This document shows, in pieces, positions 60,158-64,000 of a DNA stretch of 64,000 bases; the stretch's first letter is position 1, and each line of letters starts with the position of its first letter. Under the pieces are notes generated by a model, which saw nothing but the letters and a program-made list of their open reading frames with translations, did no database searches and was not told the origin of the DNA. A program made the translations under genes and the position numbers. The stretch is taken from positions 5,626 through 69,625 of the forward strand of contig DIYF01000034.1 of NCBI GenBank assembly GCA_002427745.1, given 5' to 3'. Origin of the DNA: Roseivirga sp. UBA6061 (GTDB taxonomy: Bacteria; Bacteroidota; Bacteroidia; Cytophagales; Cyclobacteriaceae).

Positions 60158-62794
60158 ATGAAAAGCAAAAGGGAAATAAAACCACCAGGACTGGCAGGCT
60201 CCTTTTTAAGGGGCTATTGCCGGCCGGAATTTCTGGAGGAAATAGAAGGAGATGTCTATGAACTCTTTGAAGTCCGGGTACAATCACTTGGGCCATTGAG
60301 CGCAAAACTGCTCTTTGTCTGGGATGTGCTGCGCTTTTTCAGGTGGTCAAATATTAAAAGAATCAAAAGATTTAACTCAAGTCAAACTATGGTCAAAAAC
60401 AATATTATCGTGGCACTGCGTGTGCTCAGAAGACAGCGTATGGCAAGCTTTATCAATACTTTGAGCCTGACGCTCGGTATTACGGCTGTCACGCTCATTT
60501 ACTTCTTCATCAATGAAGAATTCACCTTCGATGATTTCCACAGCAGAAAGGAACAAATCTATCGGGTGGTAAAAGACATTTATGAATCTGAAAATACCGT
60601 GAGCTATTCTTCGGGCTACCATCCGCTGCCTTTGGCAGAAAAACTGGCAGAAGATTTACCGGAAATAGTCAAATCAACCCGTATCGGTCAGGACGAATTC
60701 TTTATAAGGCTCGGGGACCAAATGCAAGAGGAGTCTGTTTTCTTTGCCGATGCTTCTATGTTAAGCATGTTTGATTTCCCCTTGGTTATAGGGGACAAAA
60801 CTACCGTACTGAGTAATCCCGGAAGTGTGGTACTTTCAGAAAGAACTGCCAAAAGACTGTTTAACTCCACGGACATCATAGGAGAGTCTTTTGAAATCAA
60901 ACTGGGGCGGGATGTTGCATTTAAGAAGTTTCAGGTTACCGGAATTGCCGAAAATGTTCCGTCAAATTCCACGATTCAGTTTGATATTCTGTTGCCCTAC
61001 AACCAGGCACCATACTACGAACGGTACAAGGACTACTGGCGCCTGAACACGGATGAAACCTATGTGCTGATCAACTCCGCTGCTGATGTGCAGGCTTTTG
61101 AAAGTAAGCTGGCCATGCAATGGACCAACTATATGCCTCGCAAAGTGGAGGATATGGAAACCAATGGTTTTGCTCCCTTTAAGTACCGTCTGCAGCCTCT
61201 CAGTGAGGTACATTTAGATACAGAGGTAGGAGGTTTGTCAGAATCAAGTGACCCGACTTACTCTTATATTCTTGGGGTCATCGGGCTGATTATCTTATTG
61301 ATTGGCTGTGCCAACTTTATGATTTTGTCCATTGGCAGGTCTTCATCCAGAGCCAAGGAAATAGCAGTCAGAAAAGTAGTAGGGGCCGCTAAGAAGCAAT
61401 TGGTTTTCCAGTTCTGGAGTGAAGCGCTGATTCTGAGCCTGGTTTCAGCCGCATTGGCCATAGGGCTTGTATATCTGCTGCTGCCCACCTTTAATCAACT
61501 TTCTGATAAGCAAATGGAGTTTGCAGCTCTGGTCAACGGGCAGAATATACTGGCACTCACAGGGCTCACCTTTATTGCCGGAGTGATTGCCGGAATTTAC
61601 CCTGCCATTGTGCTCTCAGGACTTAAGTCTCTGGATGTTTTCCGCAGAAAAATCAAGCTAGGGGGCGCGAATCTGTTTACCAAATCCCTGGTTACATTTC
61701 AGTTTGCCCTTTCCATCGTGCTGGTTCTGGGCACTATTATCATCTACCATCAGGTAGACTACCTGAAGAATAAAGACCTGGGCTTTGACGGCAAAGATGT
61801 AGTAGTGCTGGAAAACCGGTTGGAAGGTAATGAAAGCACCCAGCAGCTGCTGAAAAGCCAGCTCGAAGCAAACCCCGATGTCCTGAGATTTGCGGAGGTC
61901 AGCTCGTCCTTTGCCAAGGGCAGATTCCAGTCTTCTTTTGAAACAAAAGAGGGAAGAGAGATCCCGTATTTTCTGTACCGTATTTCGGGCAATTACCTGC
62001 CCCTGCTGGAAATACCCGTTCTGGAAGGAAGGCAGTTTGATGGCAAACTGGCCTCAGATACCACAGAGGCTATTGTGGTCAACGGGGCTTTTATGCGTCA
62101 AATGGGGCCTGATTTTAAGGTAGGAGATCCTGTTGAGGGTTTTAGCAATGCAGGCCTCAACGCCCCGATGGTAATCGGGGTGGTAGAAGATTACCACTTT
62201 GAGTCACTGAGTACCGAACTCAGGCCGGTGGTGCTCAGTATCAAAAGATTCTCAGGATTTCAGCATTTACTGATTAAAACCATGCCCGGCAAAGCTTCTG
62301 ATGTGGTATCTGCTCTGGAGGCAAACTGGTATGAACTGGCTCCTGATGTGCCTTTCAGCTATAGCTTTTTAGAAGATGATATGAAGTCGCAGTACGCAAA
62401 AGAGCAGCGCTGGGCCAGGATTATCCAGTATGCTGCCATATGGGCGGTGGTAATTGCGGTACTGGGCCTCATGGGACTGGTAGCATTGAGTGTTGCCGGC
62501 AGAATCAAGGAGTTCGGAGTAAGAAAAGTACTGGGAGCCAATACCTGGCATTTGTTCCGGATAATCATCAGGCAGTATGCTCTGTGGTTGGTAGTGGCTT
62601 TGGTAATTGCACTGCCCGTTGTGGTATATATCATGAAAGAATGGTTGAATGACTTCGCTTATCATGTGAATATCAGTCCCTTACTGCTCAGTGGAGGAGT
62701 GACGGTATTGTTTGGTCTGGTGTCAATTGTACTGGCGATCAATGCCGTAGGAGCTGCCAGAAGAAGCACCATGGAAGCCTTAAGACTTGAATAA
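60158..62794 (+). CDS. FtsX/MacB-family permease with permease-prefix domain
   Basis: 878 residues from the ATG at 60158 (a TTG three codons earlier is weaker), 15 bp after the previous gene. The prefix domain has E-F-L-E-E-I-E-G-D-V-Y-E-L-F-E and F-V-W-D-V-L-R-F-F-R-W-S-N. FtsX domain 1 carries K-E-I-A-V-R-K-V-V-G-A, an A in place of the usual G, and domain 2 K-E-F-G-V-R-K-V-L-G-A-N. Second gene of the PadR operon. Confidence 0.93.
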   Translation: MKSKREIKPPGLAGSFLRGYCRPEFLEEIEGDVYELFEVRVQSLGPLSAKLLFVWDVLRFFRWSNIKRIKRFNSSQTMVKNNIIVALRVLRRQRMASFINTLSLTLGITAVTLIYFFINEEFTFDDFHSRKEQIYRVVKDIYESENTVSYSSGYHPLPLAEKLAEDLPEIVKSTRIGQDEFFIRLGDQMQEESVFFADASMLSMFDFPLVIGDKTTVLSNPGSVVLSERTAKRLFNSTDIIGESFEIKLGRDVAFKKFQVTGIAENVPSNSTIQFDILLPYNQAPYYERYKDYWRLNTDETYVLINSAADVQAFESKLAMQWTNYMPRKVEDMETNGFAPFKYRLQPLSEVHLDTEVGGLSESSDPTYSYILGVIGLIILLIGCANFMILSIGRSSSRAKEIAVRKVVGAAKKQLVFQFWSEALILSLVSAALAIGLVYLLLPTFNQLSDKQMEFAALVNGQNILALTGLTFIAGVIAGIYPAIVLSGLKSLDVFRRKIKLGGANLFTKSLVTFQFALSIVLVLGTIIIYHQVDYLKNKDLGFDGKDVVVLENRLEGNESTQQLLKSQLEANPDVLRFAEVSSSFAKGRFQSSFETKEGREIPYFLYRISGNYLPLLEIPVLEGRQFDGKLASDTTEAIVVNGAFMRQMGPDFKVGDPVEGFSNAGLNAPMVIGVVEDYHFESLSTELRPVVLSIKRFSGFQHLLIKTMPGKASDVVSALEANWYELAPDVPFSYSFLEDDMKSQYAKEQRWARIIQYAAIWAVVIAVLGLMGLVALSVAGRIKEFGVRKVLGANTWHLFRIIIRQYALWLVVALVIALPVVVYIMKEWLNDFAYHVNISPLLLSGGVTVLFGLVSIVLAINAVGAARRSTMEALRLE

Positions 62795-64000
62795 ATGAAG
62801 AGCAGGCCACCTAAATGGGCGGAGACATTTTTAAAGGGCTATTGCCGGGAAGAGTTTCTGGAAGAAATAGCCGGAGATGTCTATGAGCTCTTTGAAGTGC
62901 GCGTAGTGACATGCGGTGTACGAAAAGCCAGACTGCTCTTTATCTGGGATGTGCTGCGCTTTTTCAGGTGGTCCAATATCAAAAAAACAACAAGGTTTAA
63001 CTCAAATACAACAGCCATGCTTAGAAACTATTTTCTCATTGCCAACCGCAACATGTGGCGGGAAAAGACTTATTCTCTGCTCAATATTCTGGGGCTTTAT
63101 GTGGGCTTTCTCTGCCTGATTCTCACGGTGGTCTACCTCAACCGTCAGTTCGGCTATGACAGTCATCACCCTTATGCAGAGGACACCTATCGCTTTTTGC
63201 TGGTAGATGATACCGGTGGAAACAGGTCTGCTTCTTCGGCAGGACCCTGGGCGCCTAAAATGGACGAGGATTTTCCGGAAATTGCCGATTACACCCGTAT
63301 AGGAGGTTTCTCTACCAGCATCTTCCGTCATGGAGGAAAACACTTTTATGAAAGCGGAGGCATCCTGGCTGATCCTGCTTTGCTGGATATGTTCAGGTAT
63401 CAGTTCAAGTGGGGAGATCCTGCCACAGCTTTAGACGAACCCTTTAACCTGGTAATCTCTGAAGAGATGTCTGAGAAATACTTTGGCGATACCAACCCTG
63501 TGGGAGAGGTGTTTGAAGTAAACCAGGGAGAGCAGTATAAAATCACCGGAGTGCTTGATGAGGAGCAGTTACCCTCACATATCAGCTTCCGGTTTGTGGC
63601 TTCCTTTGATTCGCATCAGGATGACTTTCGATACGACTGGGTTATCCAGAACTATGTGACTTACCTGAGACTGGAATCAGGAGCCGATACAGAAGCCCTG
63701 GAAGCCAAGCTGGTCGATTTCTTTAAACGCAATACTCCGGAGACAGGTGTATCCATAGATGACAGAACCTATGACCTGGAACCTGTTAAAGACATCTATC
63801 TGTACAGCAATGTAAATGATCGGGTACCGACTATTAAGCGGGTTACGACCTTCGCCCTGATCGGCTTGTTCATACTGGTGATTGCCCTGGTAAACTACGT
63901 AAACCTGGTAACCGCAAGAGCCACCCAGCGACTGAAAGAGGTAGGGGTAAGGAAAGCTATAGGAGCAAGGAGGCAACAGCTTGCATTACAGTTTCTTACA
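62795..64000 (+). CDS. FtsX/MacB-family permease with permease-prefix domain (3' partial)
   Basis: Begins with the ATG immediately after the previous TAA (no gap) and stays open to the window end, 402 codons. The prefix domain E-E-F-L-E-E-I-A-G-D-V-Y-E-L-F-E, F-I-W-D-V-L-R-F-F-R-W-S-N is followed by an N-terminal helix (about 93-115), a periplasmic domain, and the first FtsX helices with K-E-V-G-V-R-K-A-I-G-A at the end of the visible part. Third gene of the PadR operon, presumably continuing. Confidence 0.92.
   Translation, partial: MKSRPPKWAETFLKGYCREEFLEEIAGDVYELFEVRVVTCGVRKARLLFIWDVLRFFRWSNIKKTTRFNSNTTAMLRNYFLIANRNMWREKTYSLLNILGLYVGFLCLILTVVYLNRQFGYDSHHPYAEDTYRFLLVDDTGGNRSASSAGPWAPKMDEDFPEIADYTRIGGFSTSIFRHGGKHFYESGGILADPALLDMFRYQFKWGDPATALDEPFNLVISEEMSEKYFGDTNPVGEVFEVNQGEQYKITGVLDEEQLPSHISFRFVASFDSHQDDFRYDWVIQNYVTYLRLESGADTEALEAKLVDFFKRNTPETGVSIDDRTYDLEPVKDIYLYSNVNDRVPTIKRVTTFALIGLFILVIALVNYVNLVTARATQRLKEVGVRKAIGARRQQLALQFLT

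Noticed and set aside
1..64000. rRNA, tRNA, riboswitches, phage or IS genes
   Set aside because: No convincing cloverleaf, rRNA stretch, known riboswitch core, transposase, integrase or phage structural gene was seen on either strand.

Overview
The window is from a Bacteroidota genome, most likely a member of the Cytophagales. The evidence is a type IX secretion (T9SS) sorting domain, LytS/LytTR two-component pairs, membrane-anchored AraC regulators, SprB-repeat and DUF5777 proteins, 'TAnnTTTG'-like promoter boxes, and a large set of FtsX/MacB-type ABC permeases of about 800 residues. I saw no rRNA or tRNA genes, no CRISPR array, no intact transposase and no phage genes. No ABC ATPase is encoded here, although there are seven such permeases.

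Layout. 1-2.7 kb: the 3' end of a large T9SS-secreted Ig-like adhesin and a small lipoprotein. 2.7-5.2 kb: an accessory stretch in which three long, same-orientation dispersed repeats (A, B, C) alternate with small unrecognised minus-strand genes. 5.2-9.2 kb: two secreted esterases divergent from a LytS/LytTR pair. 9.2-10.5 kb: a second accessory slot with a short repeat copy (D), two small membrane proteins, a gene remnant and a repeat-edge fragment. 10.5-12.8 kb: two divergent nuclease genes (ATP-cone/Mrr-like and DnaQ/GIY-YIG). 12.9-28.7 kb: an FtsX permease, methionine sulfoxide reductases B and A flanking a MazG-like protein, a barstar-domain protein, a HEAT-repeat protein, DUF456, a TPR-HTH protein, a probable four-gene envelope/redox operon (cytochrome-like SprB lipoprotein, OB-fold, YceI, DUF5777), an AraC regulator and a TlpA-like thioredoxin. 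29-40.9 kb: a permease, a membrane protein/HisKA_3 kinase/LuxR regulator operon, an H-type-lectin-like small protein, an AraC regulator, DUF389, a LytS/LytTR pair and DUF2911. 41-52.7 kb: a CotH-family lipoprotein, two closely related FtsX permeases each preceded by a sigma-54-like promoter and GTATCA dyads, MnmA, and a membrane protein with a LAS-metallopeptidase-like C-terminus. 52.9-64 kb: a LytS/LytTR pair, SRPBCC, AraC and RidA genes, then a PadR repressor with a strong palindromic operator driving at least three permeases that carry the permease-prefix domain. The last of these runs off the window.

Overall theme: envelope sensing and remodelling. Transcription factors (LytTR, LuxR, AraC, PadR and perhaps a sigma-54 activator) appear to control permeases and secreted proteins. 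Two islands of dispersed repeats carry poorly known small genes. The most interesting candidates are the repeat/gene alternation at 2.7-5.2 kb and 9.2-10.4 kb, which resembles a cassette layout, and the shared sigma-54/GTATCA promoter architecture of the twin permeases.
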